DNA of 64,000 nucleotides from Thermococcus bergensis (GCF_020386975.1 NZ_JABFNK010000005.1:930001-994000), one strand, 5' to 3'; shown: positions 44,411 through 53,740, counted from the stretch's first letter. Made by a program: numbers and translations. Notes: generated by a model not told the origin, from the letters alone.

Positions 44411-45153
44411 ATCCCCTCCTTCATAGTGAGCCTGATTATCCCTTCCTTAACCACTTTTCTCACGAGTTCACTCGTGTCATTAATCTCTTTGAGCTTTGAG
44501 AGGACAAGTTTTCTGAATTTCTCATTGTTCTCGGCGAGTAAGACGAGACTCTCAACGGTGCTCGCTCTAACCACCTCGTTCTCGTCGTTGAGGAGCCCTA
44601 GAAGGTAGTGGAGGAACGGACGGACGTATGCAAAGTTGTTCTCTCCGAGGGCTGTCACGAAGTTGAGCGCAGTTAACTTGTCTTTCTCATCCTTGGAGGT
44701 TATGAGGAGCTTTATATCTGCTACCAAATCACTCAGGAGATGAGGGTTTGACCGGGCTATTTCCTCAATGACGTACACCATGTTGACGCGTGTCTTGATG
44801 TCCCCTACGCGGTAGCTCGCGAACAAAACGGGCATAACGCGCTTTACAAGCTCGGGTCGAGCTTTAGCAATCTGGCCGAAGGCTCTTGCTATTTCCTGTG
44901 TTAAAGGCACAGACTCACTTTTGTGGATCATGGCCATCATCTTGGATAACATTGGTTCGTAAAGCTCGGGCCGATCCTTTGCGATCTGGAGGAGAATAGA
45001 GAGCGCATTCTTTGAGACAGTCCAAAGGTCATCATCAAGATAAGATATCAGTTCCTTAAGATATTCTTCATGAACGAAAGCGTAGGCAAGAACTTTATCG
45101 AGATTTTCGCCTGTGGCAAGGGCCTCTCTCATGTCGAACGCTTCTTCCTCCAT
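44407..45153 (-). CDS. HEAT-repeat protein
   Basis: This 248-residue all-helical protein has about six HEAT-like repeats (LWTVSKNALSILLQIAKDRP, PLTQEIARAFGQIAKARPEL, TRVNMVYVIEEIARSNPHLL, VVRASTVESLVLLAENNEKF). Such arrays bind proteins. The start at 45153 (MEEEAFDMREAL) has GGTGGT before it. The stop overlaps that of the convergent coiled-coil gene by four bases, and GGAGGG/CCCTCC arms there could form a shared terminator. It lies inside the mosaic block. Confidence 0.75.
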   Translation of the reverse strand: MEEEAFDMREALATGENLDKVLAYAFVHEEYLKELISYLDDDLWTVSKNALSILLQIAKDRPELYEPMLSKMMAMIHKSESVPLTQEIARAFGQIAKARPELVKRVMPVLFASYRVGDIKTRVNMVYVIEEIARSNPHLLSDLVADIKLLITSKDEKDKLTALNFVTALGENNFAYVRPFLHYLLGLLNDENEVVRASTVESLVLLAENNEKFRKLVLSKLKEINDTSELVRKVVKEGIIRLTMKEGI

Positions 45154-45225
45154 GATACCACCTAGAATTAACATGGCAAGAAAAGTTATAAAACCTTGTG
45201 GCTCAAGTGGGGGGAGGGGATAAAA

Positions 45226-45465
45226 GTGAAGAAAAAGGTGGCCACAATACTTTTACTTCTCATCGGGTCACTCTTCGTGAGTGGAAACCAAAGTCCCGTA
45301 ATATGGGAGGCCAAAGTTCCAGGAATCGTGGAGAGCGTTAAACTAACACCCAAAGGAGCCTACGTGGGTTTCGGCTATATTGATGTCATCAGCGGCGTTT
45401 TATGGTACAGAGGAAACGTTAGCCTGTACTCCCTCAACGGAAGTGAAGAATGGAGCCGTTTCTTT
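45226..45465 (+). pseudogene. 3'-truncated secreted beta-propeller-like protein
   Basis: GTG 45226 follows GGGGAGGGGAT and starts a signal peptide (MKKKVATILLLLIGSLFVSG). A first propeller-like blade follows (VESVKLTPKGAYVGFGYIDV, NVSLYSLNGSEEWSR). From about 45455 the sequence becomes the antisense of the eamA gene, and the frame then reads unrelated residues to 45591. The rest of the propeller is missing. Confidence 0.65.
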
Positions 45466-46131
45466 TTGGTACTTTACCTGAAGGGTGAATGCTATTACCG
45501 TTGCAAAGATTCCCGTGTAAAGGATGCCAAGCCATGGAGTCATCTTTACAGGCACTACGAACCCTTCAAAAACAAGAGCATAGATTGTTGAGAACACAAA
45601 GTTCCAAAATATCTGCCAGAAGGCTAGGCTGAGGTAATCTTTTTCTCCAAATTTCTGGATAAGGACTATCTGGAAGGCAAAGGAAATTGCACAAAAAATC
45701 GTCAGCAGATCACCATAGTTAAACTTTAAGCTTGCTCCCGAGATTAAATACAAACCAATTATTGCAACAATAAGAGATAGAAAATCTCTCGCTTTTAGCT
45801 TATCCCCCAGGAGAAAGTATGCTATAAACGGCGTGAAGACCACGTAGAGAGAGGTTATGAATGCAGAGTTGGATGCAGAAGTGTATTTTAAACCGACGAT
45901 TTGAAAGCCGTGCCCAAAAACGAGTGTTAATCCCAGAATAAGCCCTTCAAATAAGGTTTCTCTCTTCAGGACTCTCTTTCTAAAAATGAGGAGCATAAGG
46001 AGAGACGCTACTCCGAAACGGTAAGCCAGAAATAGTATTGGGGGCATATAACCGAGGCTAACCTTCATTGCCGGAAATGTAAATCCCCAGATGGCTGTGA
46101 TTCCAAGGAGTATTAGTTCAGCTCTTTTCAT
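45400..46131 (-). pseudogene. 3'-truncated EamA-family transporter
   Basis: This reading of 243 residues starts MKRAELILLGITAIWGFTFP with eight clear spans of the EamA (drug/metabolite transporter) family. After FTLQVKYQKE near residue 225 the expected last two spans are absent. Instead the frame reads into the antisense of the beta-propeller fragment (TAPFFTSVEGVQANVSSVP) and stops. The two truncated genes meet at the same point, so this is a recombination junction. Any product would lack the second half-repeat's end. Confidence 0.75.
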
Positions 46132-46247
46132 GCCTCAATCTAAAGGTTTCTACTTTTTAAACATTTTTCTTTCAGATATTGGCTTAAACGCTCTAATTTT
46201 CGTAACCCTTATATAAAAAGAAAACATAATCATTTTTTGGTGATATC

Positions 46248-46799
46248 ATGGGTGAGGAAGGAGTTCATGAGGCCCCGCAAGAGAAAATCGAGAGAATTTG
46301 GATCCTAATAACGCCAGACAAATGCAGCGGCTGCAGGCTTTGTGAGGTTGCATGCTCCCTTGAGCACGAGGGAATAATATGGCCCGAGGCATCAAGAATA
46401 AGAGTCTTTGAACTTTTGCCCGGAGTTAATGTCCCACATACGTGTGTCCAATGTCCTGATTATCCGTGTGTTAACTCCTGCCCCACAAAAGCCCTAAGCG
46501 TTGATGACAAAACCGGAGCAGTCATTGTTGACGAAGCAAAGTGCATAGAGTGTGGAGCGTGTGTGACAGCATGCCCGGGAAACGTTCCAAGGATTCCCGC
46601 TGGTAAGGGAAGTGTGGTCATATGTGACCTCTGTGGAGGAAATCCGAAATGTGTTGAGGTTTGCCATGAAGCAGGGCACGATGCGTTAAAGATTGTTACA
46701 GGAGACTATAGACCTATCTTTAGGACATTCGCTAAAGACCCGGTGGAAAAGAGCCATGAAATAGCGAGAAAAGTCTTTGGGGAGGAATTCTTGGGGTGA
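46248..46799 (+). CDS. Polyferredoxin-like 4Fe-4S subunit of the oxidoreductase
   Basis: This 183-residue protein has four Cys clusters: CSGCRLCEVAC, CVQCPDYPCVNSC, CIECGACVTAC and CDLCGGNPKCVEVC, enough for four 4Fe-4S centres. It stands six bases before an aldehyde:ferredoxin oxidoreductase-type gene. In Pyrococcus the WOR5 tungsten enzyme is encoded next to a similar small subunit, so this is its likely electron-transfer partner. A TTATATAAA promoter lies near 46210. Confidence 0.88.
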   Translation: MGEEGVHEAPQEKIERIWILITPDKCSGCRLCEVACSLEHEGIIWPEASRIRVFELLPGVNVPHTCVQCPDYPCVNSCPTKALSVDDKTGAVIVDEAKCIECGACVTACPGNVPRIPAGKGSVVICDLCGGNPKCVEVCHEAGHDALKIVTGDYRPIFRTFAKDPVEKSHEIARKVFGEEFLG

Positions 46800-46805
46800 G
46801 TAAAA

Positions 46806-48680
46806 ATGTACGCATATGCCGGAAAACTCCTTGATGTGGACTTAACAAAAGAGGAAATTAAAGAGGTCGAGCTGGATGAAGAAATCTTAAGGAAGTTCTA
46901 TGGCGGGAGAGGGCTTGGAACATACCTTCTCTGGAAAGAGCTCGGGGACAAGTGGGAAACTGTAGATCCCCTTGGCGAGGAGAACCTCCTTCTGATACTA
47001 ACAGGACCGCTAACCGGCTATTACCCGGGTATGAAGACTGCTGTTGTTTCCAAATCTCCTGAGAGCAATGGTATCGTGGGGAGTGTTCTAAGCAGTGAAG
47101 TAGGTTTGGAACTCAAGGCATCAGGATATGATGGGATCATAATCAGAGGAAAAGCAAAGGCCCCAGTCTATCTCTTCGTTCACAACGATACGGTGGAGAT
47201 AAGGGACGCAACAAAATACTGGGGCATGGGTGGCGTTGAGCTTCACAAAACCCTCTTGAAAGAAGTTCATGAGGAGATAAAGAAGAAAGAAAAGCTGAGA
47301 GGAATTCCCAAAGAGCCCGCGATGATGTACATTGGCAGAGGGGGAGAAAATAAAGTCCGCTTTGCTGCAATAATGACGAAGCTCATGCATGCCGCTGGCT
47401 ATGGTGGCTATGGAGCGGTAATGGGAAGCAAGAACCTCAAGGCAATAATCGTAAAAGGAAGCAAATCTCTTCCAGAAGTTTACGACAAAGAAAAAATGAA
47501 ATCCCTCCTCAGAGAGTTCTGGAAAGAGCTCTTTTCAATGACTACCTTTAGGGAATGGGGTACCGGAGCTGGAGGATATAGCGTAGGGCATGACCGCTCA
47601 AGTGAGCCAATAAGAAACTGGCAGGAGGAATACCACGACAACGAGGAGATAAGCGTAGTTAATTTCGAGAACAGAGCTTGGATAAAGAAATATTGGGCTG
47701 ATTACGGGTGTCCGGTAAACTGTATGAAAATCTCATATCTCCGTTATGGTGAGTACAAGGGTGCAATTACAGATGCACCGGACTATGAGCTCATGGCATA
47801 TATGGGAACTAACCTCGGAATATTTGAACCAGAAAAAATAGTTTACCTGTCATATCTGGTTGATGAACTTGGCTTGGACGGAATAAACGCTGGAAACACC
47901 TTAGGATTTGCAGCGGAGCTTTACCAGAGGGGAATTCTTACAAAGGATGACATAGGATTCGAGCTTAACTGGGGCGACGAAAAAGCCTTCGCAAAGCTTT
48001 TGCACTTAATAGCTGAGAAGGAGGGCATTGGAGAGATACTTGCGGAGGGCACTTACAGAGCAGCGTTGAAGATTTCACAGCTTAAAGGTGTAGATGTAAC
48101 AAAATACGCGGTTCACGTGAAGGGAATCGGAGTCGGTGCTCACGGGGTGAGGAGCGAGCTCGACTATACAAAGGACATAAGCTATGCTGTCTCTGTCCAG
48201 GGAGGAGACCACACCTCCACAGCAGGTCTTCCAGCAAGGAGCTACGAAGGGGAGATGGTAAACGCATTCTACGACTCCGCGGTTGTGTGCAACTTCGTCA
48301 CGAAGCCCGGATTTGAAAGAATCCTCGAGTTTGGAAACGCTTTGACAGGATTCAACATAACCCCCGAGCAGTGGCTTAACGAAGTGGGTCTGAGGATAAT
48401 CCACCTTCAGAGAATACTTCTACTCCTTGGTGGACCGGATGTGCACTGGGACCCGAGAAAGGACGACGACAATCCACCAAGGTTCTATGAGCCACTGCCG
48501 AGCGGACCAGTTAAAGGAAAAGCCCCAAGCAGAGAAGACATTAGGGCAAAGGTAAAGCAGTACTACGAAGAAATCGGCTACGACGAAAATGGAATCCCGA
48601 GGGAAGAAGTTCTTGAGCAACTTGGCATAGGTGAAGCAAAGCGTGAGGTAAAGAGGATTAAAAAGCGCTTGAACCTCTAA
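46806..48680 (+). CDS. Tungsten aldehyde:ferredoxin oxidoreductase family enzyme (WOR5-like)
   Basis: This 624-residue enzyme oxidises aldehydes to acids with a tungstopterin and one 4Fe-4S cluster. The N-terminal fold reads YAGKLLDVDLTKEEI and FYGGRGLGTYLL. A cluster motif GCPVNCMKIS and a later SAVVCNF supply Cys residues. Pterin-contact segments such as DAPDYELMAYMGTNLG and DGINAGNTLGF are present. The coupled polyferredoxin gene points to the two-subunit WOR5 type. The gene is intact and followed by a T-rich terminator. Confidence 0.88.
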   Translation: MYAYAGKLLDVDLTKEEIKEVELDEEILRKFYGGRGLGTYLLWKELGDKWETVDPLGEENLLLILTGPLTGYYPGMKTAVVSKSPESNGIVGSVLSSEVGLELKASGYDGIIIRGKAKAPVYLFVHNDTVEIRDATKYWGMGGVELHKTLLKEVHEEIKKKEKLRGIPKEPAMMYIGRGGENKVRFAAIMTKLMHAAGYGGYGAVMGSKNLKAIIVKGSKSLPEVYDKEKMKSLLREFWKELFSMTTFREWGTGAGGYSVGHDRSSEPIRNWQEEYHDNEEISVVNFENRAWIKKYWADYGCPVNCMKISYLRYGEYKGAITDAPDYELMAYMGTNLGIFEPEKIVYLSYLVDELGLDGINAGNTLGFAAELYQRGILTKDDIGFELNWGDEKAFAKLLHLIAEKEGIGEILAEGTYRAALKISQLKGVDVTKYAVHVKGIGVGAHGVRSELDYTKDISYAVSVQGGDHTSTAGLPARSYEGEMVNAFYDSAVVCNFVTKPGFERILEFGNALTGFNITPEQWLNEVGLRIIHLQRILLLLGGPDVHWDPRKDDDNPPRFYEPLPSGPVKGKAPSREDIRAKVKQYYEEIGYDENGIPREEVLEQLGIGEAKREVKRIKKRLNL

Positions 48681-48699
48681 CTTTTTCTTTTAAACTTTT
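48681..48699 (+). terminator. T-rich terminator after the oxidoreductase
   Basis: CTTTTTCTTTTAAACTTTT starts right at the stop codon; a poly-T type terminator is likely. Confidence 0.4.
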
Positions 48700-48750
48700 G
48701 GTTTTGATGAACTTTTTAAGGCTTTATTGTCAAAAATATATGGTGATTGT

Positions 48751-48861
48751 ATGGTTGAATACAAAGATATGACAATAAAGGTTGTTGGAGAGAGGCTTTC
48801 TCCAACAAAAATGAAAGTTAAAGCAGGAAACTATGAAATTGTGCTTGACAAACTCGGTGGG
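48751..48861 (+). pseudogene. Small unknown gene, 5' part, split by an IS607 element
   Basis: ATG 48751, with GGTGAT three bases upstream, opens a frame reading MVEYKDMTIKVVGERLSPTK and KVKAGNYEIVLDKLGG before the IS607 edge. Joining 48861 to 50705 keeps the frame and gives an 85-residue protein (111 + 147 bases including the stop). I do not recognise it. In its present state it reads nine residues into the element and stops. Confidence 0.65.
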
Positions 48862-50702
48862 CTGTTTTCTAAATGGTTAAAATCGTAAAGTTTATATATT
48901 TTGTGTCATTGTTTGTAATAGGGGTGTGCAGTATGAAGCTTTATAGGACGGGAAAAGCGGCGCAACTCCTTGGCATCAGCAAGCCGACACTCCTCAGAAA
49001 AATCAAAGCCGGCGAGATTAAAGCATACAGGGTCGGAAAAGAATACAGAATTCCAGAAAGCGAGATTAAAAGACTCCTCGAAGGCAAAACCCCCGACAAG
49101 GTTGTAATTTACGCCAGAGTATCAAGCAGAGACCAAAAACAAGACCTTGAGAGACAAGTCGAATACCTCAAGAACTACTGCGCATCAAAAGGCTACCAAG
49201 TTGCAAAAATCATCACAGACATTTCTTCAGGACTAAACGAGAACAGGAAGGGGTTAAAACAGCTCTTCAAACTCGTTGAAAGTGGGGAAATAACAAAAGT
49301 CGTTATAACGTACAAAGACAGGCTCACCCGCTTTGGATTCAAATACCTTGAGCAATACTTTAACTCTCACGGGGTTGAGATTGAAGTAATCTTTGATGAT
49401 GAAGAGAAAACGCCAGAAAAGGAACTTGTTGAGGACTTGTTAGCAATTGTTACTTCCTTTGCTGGAAAACTCTATGGTGCCCGTTCTCACAAGAAAAAAC
49501 GCCTTGTCGAGGCGGTAAAGAATGCCCTCAGAGACGATTAAACTCACGGCAAAATTCAAACTCAAAACAGAACCCGAAGGGTTAGAAGACCTCTTCACCC
49601 TTTACCAAGAAATCGTGAACTTTTTACTCACCCACACTTTTGAAAACAACATTACAAGCTTCTACAGGTTGAAGAAAGAAACCTACAAGACCCTCCGGAG
49701 AGAACATCCAGAACTCCCAAGCCACTACATTTACACGGCCTGCCAAATGGCTACCTCAATCTACAAGAGTTACAGGAAGAGGAAGAGAAAAGGAAAAGCT
49801 AATGGAAAGCCTGTTTTCAAGAAAAAAGTGATAATGCTTGATGATCACCTCTTCAAACTCGACATTGAAGGAGGATTTATTAAACTCTCAACTCCAAGTA
49901 GAAGGCTGGAACTGGAGTTTTACCCTGCAAAGTACCACGAGAAGTTTAGGGAGTGGAAAATAGGACAAGCCTGGCTGGTTAAAAATCCAAAAGGAGTTTT
50001 TCTCCACGTGGTGTTCTCAAAGGAAGTTGAAGTCAGAGAGTCAAAAGCCGTCGTTGGTGTGGACTTGAACGAGAATAATGTAACCCTCAGCCTTCCAGAT
50101 GGGAACTTTATCCAGATCATTACTCACGAGAGGGAAATTAGAACGGGTTATTTCTTGAAGAGGAGGAGAATTCAGAAGAAGCTAAAAACGGGTAAAAAGA
50201 GAAAAGAGCTTTTGGAAAAGTATGGCGAAAGAGAAAGGAACAGACTAAATGACTTGTATCACAAGTTAGCAACCAAGATTGTTGAACTGGCAGAGAATTA
50301 TGGTTGTATTGCCCTTGAGGATTTGACTAATATTAGAGACTCAGTCAGATACTCTGCTGAGTTGAATGGTCGCTTGCACAGGTGGAGTTTTAGAAAGCTT
50401 CAATCCATTATCGAGTATAAAGCCAAGTTAAAGGGTGTGAGTGTCGTTTTTGTTGATCCTGCTTACTCTTCATCCCTGTGTCCGATATGTGGGGGGAAGC
50501 TAGTCCCGAATGGGCACAGGGTTTTAAAGTGCTCGAATTGTGGTTTTGAGGCTGATAGGGATGTGGTTGGCTCGTGGAATATTCGCTTGAAAGCCCTGAA
50601 GATGTGGGGAGTTTCCGTTCCCCCCGAAAGCCCTCCGATGAAGACGGGAGGAGGGAAGCCTACCCGTTACGAAATTAACGCCCTACACGCACTTTACTGG
50701 TA
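48862..50702 (+). mobile_element. IS607-family element (tnpA serine recombinase plus tnpB)
   Basis: The element sits between GG dinucleotides at 48860-48861 and 50703-50704, as expected for IS607 serine recombinases, which use a two-base core and make no inverted repeats. Rejoining at one GG restores the split small gene exactly, so both edges are fixed. It carries two overlapping genes, both intact. Confidence 0.88.
48933..49541 (+). CDS. tnpA: IS607 serine recombinase (TnpA)
   Basis: This 202-residue protein has an N-terminal MerR-like helix-turn-helix (YRTGKAAQLLGISKPTLLRK) and a serine recombinase catalytic domain: the nucleophile is in YARVSSRDQKQDLERQ near residue 68, with KDRLTRFGFKYLE later. 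The start at 48933 (MKLYRTGKAAQ) has GGGGTG before it; the frame is open for 20 codons upstream. The promoter GTTTATATATT lies near 48889, inside the left end. It overlaps tnpB by 20 bases. Confidence 0.92.
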   Translation: MKLYRTGKAAQLLGISKPTLLRKIKAGEIKAYRVGKEYRIPESEIKRLLEGKTPDKVVIYARVSSRDQKQDLERQVEYLKNYCASKGYQVAKIITDISSGLNENRKGLKQLFKLVESGEITKVVITYKDRLTRFGFKYLEQYFNSHGVEIEVIFDDEEKTPEKELVEDLLAIVTSFAGKLYGARSHKKKRLVEAVKNALRDD

Positions 50703-50703
50703 G
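49522..50703 (+). CDS. tnpB: RNA-guided endonuclease TnpB, IS607-associated
   Basis: This 393-residue protein has an intact catalytic triad: VVGVDLNENNVTLS, CIALEDLTNIRDS and EADRDVVGSWNIRLK. The zinc finger CPICGGKLVPNGHRVLKCSNC is complete. Its stop codon TAG uses a G of the GG core, so the last base of the gene belongs to the target site. The omega-RNA should come from the 3' end of the gene, with the guide starting at the GGCAGAACGG flank inside the split small gene. Confidence 0.92.
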   Translation: MPSETIKLTAKFKLKTEPEGLEDLFTLYQEIVNFLLTHTFENNITSFYRLKKETYKTLRREHPELPSHYIYTACQMATSIYKSYRKRKRKGKANGKPVFKKKVIMLDDHLFKLDIEGGFIKLSTPSRRLELEFYPAKYHEKFREWKIGQAWLVKNPKGVFLHVVFSKEVEVRESKAVVGVDLNENNVTLSLPDGNFIQIITHEREIRTGYFLKRRRIQKKLKTGKKRKELLEKYGERERNRLNDLYHKLATKIVELAENYGCIALEDLTNIRDSVRYSAELNGRLHRWSFRKLQSIIEYKAKLKGVSVVFVDPAYSSSLCPICGGKLVPNGHRVLKCSNCGFEADRDVVGSWNIRLKALKMWGVSVPPESPPMKTGGGKPTRYEINALHALYW

Positions 50704-50704
50704 G

Positions 50705-50851
50705 CAGAACGGCAAATACGGAGAAATTAAGCTGCCCGAAGAGATAAAGAAAGCAAAACTTGAGGACTTAGAAAGCTTGGAAATTAAAAATAGTGAGGAA
50801 GTTTACCATAAGCCAAAGCAGAGGAGCATCCTGGACTTTGTTGGGGGCTAA
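50705..50851 (+). pseudogene. Small unknown gene, 3' part, with PCNA-box-like end
   Basis: After the GG core the interrupted frame continues as QNGKYGEIKLPEEIKKAKLE and ends HKPKQRSILDFVGG followed by TAA. QRSILDFV resembles a PCNA-interacting box (Q-x2-I/L-x2-F-aromatic), though the last position is Val, not aromatic. Such a tail would suggest a replication or repair role. This is a weak motif match. The stop overlaps the convergent dehydrogenase gene by four bases. Confidence 0.6.
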
Positions 50852-51633
50852 TCGACGTATATCATCTTTACCGTCATTCCTCCATCAACTACGAAGTTCA
50901 CGCCCGTTATGAAGCCCGCTTTTTCGTTGTCCGCAAGGAAGGCGCACATATGGGCTATGTCCATTGGATCGCCAACCCTTCCCGCCGGGTGCTGCTCGTG
51001 GTCTATAGGCCTTAGCTTCGGCTCCGACCTAAGACTTGACTTCTTCCACCTTGAGGTCTCTATCCACCCAGGGCTTATGCAGACGACCCTTATCCTGTAT
51101 GGAGCTAAGCTTATCGCGAGGGAGTGCGTTAGGGCAACCAATCCGCCTTTCGACGCGGAGTATGGTTCGGTGTTGGGTTCTGACATCAGCGCCCTCGTGC
51201 TCGCTATGTTGATGATTACTCCTCCCCCGCGCTTTTTCATCTCCTCGGCGGCATAGCGGGAGCATATGTAAGGCCCGGTGAGGTTCACCCTTATCGTCCT
51301 CTCCCACTCTTCGAGGGAGCGCTCGAATATGCTCTTCCCGTCAGGCTGTATCGCGGCGTTGTTCACGAGGATGTCCACGCCACCATAAAGCTCCACGGTC
51401 TTCCTCACCATTTCCCTGACGGAGTCCTCGTCGCCCACGTCCGTTTTTATGAATGTTACTTCGAGCCCTTTTTCCCTGAGCATCCGCTCCCTCTCAGTCC
51501 CTGCCTCCTCGTCTATCTCCGCTATGACCACCTTCGCACCGTTTTCGGCAAAGAGCTGGGCTATCGCAGCACCAATCCCCTGTCCACCTCCCGTGACTAT
51601 GGCAACTTTATCCCTAAGGTTGTAACATCCCAT
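50848..51633 (-). CDS. Short-chain dehydrogenase/reductase
   Basis: This 261-residue SDR has the cofactor motif TGGGQGIGAAIA near residue 14, NNAAIQPDGKS, the catalytic Ser in INIASTRALM, and YSASKGGLVALTHS with the Tyr and Lys. Acidic residues after the second strand (AEIDEEAG) favour NAD over NADP. The substrate is unknown. ATG 51633 follows GGGGTGAGAG. The gene is richer in GC than the oxidoreductase and IS607 region to its left. Confidence 0.87.
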   Translation of the reverse strand: MGCYNLRDKVAIVTGGGQGIGAAIAQLFAENGAKVVIAEIDEEAGTERERMLREKGLEVTFIKTDVGDEDSVREMVRKTVELYGGVDILVNNAAIQPDGKSIFERSLEEWERTIRVNLTGPYICSRYAAEEMKKRGGGVIINIASTRALMSEPNTEPYSASKGGLVALTHSLAISLAPYRIRVVCISPGWIETSRWKKSSLRSEPKLRPIDHEQHPAGRVGDPMDIAHMCAFLADNEKAGFITGVNFVVDGGMTVKMIYVD

Positions 51634-51856
51634 ACTCTCACCCCTCATCTGTGTTTTTCAGCCGATGAACTCCCACGTGCCCATCTATTGCCATAGGCAT
51701 TAGCAAGGGTATATTCGGTGTGCTCTCCTATGGGGTTCGCCCTGTGCCGGGATTCTACCTGTATTATGACTATCCTAAAATTTGAGTTCTCAGGATATAA
51801 AGCCCTTTTCCCCAAGACTTTTTAATATCCATGCATCATTGTTGAGGGGGATCTGT

Positions 51857-52792
51857 GTGGAGCGCGAGATAATAGAGCTGTTCATGGAGCACCTTAACAA
51901 TCAAGGGGATTTACCTCTGGGAGACGATGCCGGAGCGCTGAAGCTTGGCGAAGAGTGGCTTGTGGCGACAAACGACATGCTGGTGAAGAGCACAGACGTT
52001 CCAGAGATAATGACGCCCGAGCAGGTTGGCTTCAAGGTATTCACCATGAATGTGAGCGACGTTGCCGCCATGGGAGGCAAGCCAGTAGGCTTTCTTTTCT
52101 CCCTTGGAGTGCCGAAGAGTATTGATATGGACTATCTTGAGGGCATCGCAAAAGGAATCGCTAAGGCTTCTGAGTTCTACAGCACGCCCGTGATAAGTGC
52201 CGACACGAATGAGGCCTGCGATTTGATAATCGACGGAATAGCCATTGGAAAAACTAAACGGCTACTCACAAGAAGCGGGGCAAAGGAAGGAGACCTGGTC
52301 TGTGTCACCGGTGACGTTGGGAGGGCCCTTGCTGGACTTAAGGTTTACTTCGAGAATCTTGAGGTGAGCGAGAGGACAAGGAAGGCCTTATACGAGAAGC
52401 TCCTCGAGCCGAAGGCGAGAGTTGAGGAGGGGCAGATTTTAAGCAGGTACGCAAATGCCGCAATAGACATAAGTGATGGCATGAGCAAGGAGCTCCACCT
52501 GATAGCTAACATGAGCCGGGTAAGGATAATGATCGATGCTGAGAGGCTTCCAATAAGGGAGGAGGTCTTTGAGGTTGCGGAGCTCTTGGGCATTGATCCA
52601 GTTAGCATCGCCCTCGCAAGTGGGGAGGAGTTTGAACTGATTTTCACAATTCCGGAAGAGCACGCTAAGAAGCTTGACTTCGAGTTCTCCATAATCGGAA
52701 GGGTTGAAAGGGGAGAGGGAGTTTACCTGAGAAGAAATGGAAAAGTTGAGAGGATGCCCCTTCTGGGATGGGAGCATTTAACGGGGCACTGA
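51857..52792 (+). CDS. thiL: Thiamine-monophosphate kinase
   Basis: This 311-residue enzyme phosphorylates thiamine monophosphate to the diphosphate. Family motifs: LPLGDDAGALKLG near the N-terminus, TNDMLVKSTDVPE, MNVSDVAAMGGKPVGFLFSL, and AIDISDGMSKELH. GTG 51857 (MEREIIELF) follows GAGGGGGATC; the frame is open further upstream, but homologous proteins start here. It is preceded by a 220-base gap with no other gene seen. It is a single gene. Confidence 0.9.
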   Translation: MEREIIELFMEHLNNQGDLPLGDDAGALKLGEEWLVATNDMLVKSTDVPEIMTPEQVGFKVFTMNVSDVAAMGGKPVGFLFSLGVPKSIDMDYLEGIAKGIAKASEFYSTPVISADTNEACDLIIDGIAIGKTKRLLTRSGAKEGDLVCVTGDVGRALAGLKVYFENLEVSERTRKALYEKLLEPKARVEEGQILSRYANAAIDISDGMSKELHLIANMSRVRIMIDAERLPIREEVFEVAELLGIDPVSIALASGEEFELIFTIPEEHAKKLDFEFSIIGRVERGEGVYLRRNGKVERMPLLGWEHLTGH

Positions 52793-53025
52793 GAGTTCTA
52801 CCTTTTCTCACTATTACTACAACGCTTAAAATGCCAGCATCGAATAAGTCTCCGCGTATCAGGGTTTATGATAGTTTTTCCACATTGTTTTGCTTGGAAC
52901 TGTAGCACCAATCTCTCGGAATTCATGAGCCTGTATTTCTCCAGTGATTGTGTGAAATGAGACATCACCACTAGCTCAAAAGAAAAAACATAATAACCTT
53001 CTCCACCAATTATTTCTGATGCCTT
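52793..53025. other. Gap between thiL and the broken regulator
   Basis: Nothing well supported is seen. A minus-strand frame (52798 to about 52967) could encode about 56 residues with a basic C-terminus but has no ribosome site or recognised motif. TATA-like AAAAAACATAATAA near 52985 may serve the regulator. Confidence 0.3.
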
Positions 53026-53682
53026 ATGAAGAGGATAAAGTTCAAGATTCCTCTCAGCCTTGAATATTTCAACGCCTTCCGCGAGTTCCTTGAGGCGGTG
53101 GAATAGGGTTATGGAGACACTTACTTCCTCCTTGGGACTGATGTAATAAAGCTTGTTGAGGTCAGGTTCAAAGACGAAGTTGATGCAGAGGATATTCTTA
53201 GGGGGCTTTTGGAAGTTCCTAACGTGAAGGAGGCGAAACTGATACCTAAAAATGGCCACTACCTTCTCTACGTGAGGGCAGACATCCTCAGCGCTCCACT
53301 CCCGAAGAACGTCTTTGAACTATTTGATGTGCAGAAAAAAGGGATGGTGATTTTCGAAAAGGGGACTTTTGGTCCGGAGGGTGTTACCCTGTACGTAATC
53401 TGCGAAGATAAGCTCGTAGGGGATGTCATAACAACAATTAAAGAAGTCTACGGGGCGGAAGTGGCTGGGATTGAGGACTACAGTCCCGAGTACAGCCCAC
53501 TGCTGAAGCTGACAGACAAGCAGTTGGAGGTCCTCCTTTTTGCTTATAAGAGCGGCTATTTTGACAGCCCGCGGAGGGTAACCCTCAGAGAGCTGGCACA
53601 GATACTCGGTCTGAGCCCTTCAACCGTGAAGGAGCACTTAAGGGAGGCGGAGAAGAAAATCCTTGAGGAGCTGATAGGCTGA
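53026..53682 (+). pseudogene. HTH_10 (bacterio-opsin activator-like) regulator with in-frame TAG
   Basis: From ATG 53026 the frame reads MKRIKFKIPLSLEYFNAFRE and FLEAVE, then a TAG at 53104-53106, then continues without break as GYGDTYFLLGTDVIKLVEVR to the C-terminal HTH_10 domain (LTDKQLEVLLFAYKSGYFD, LAQILGLSPSTVKEHLREAE). Without the TAG it would be a normal 218-residue member. One base change (for example AAG or CAG to TAG) explains it. TTG 53209 is a possible restart with no good ribosome site. Confidence 0.75.
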
Positions 53683-53740
53683 ACTCGCCGGAACCATTAA
53701 AAAGCCCATTTTTGGAAAAATTTGGAGGAGAGTGAAGTTC

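Noticed and set aside
53104-53106. TAG read as pyrrolysine
   Set aside because: No pyl genes are seen, Thermococcales are not known to use it, and a similar stop in an unrelated gene nearby suggests decay or error.
52798-53259. Minus-strand frame of 153 codons over the regulator start
   Set aside because: Its 5' half is antisense to the HTH_10 gene, and the rest has no motif or ribosome site.
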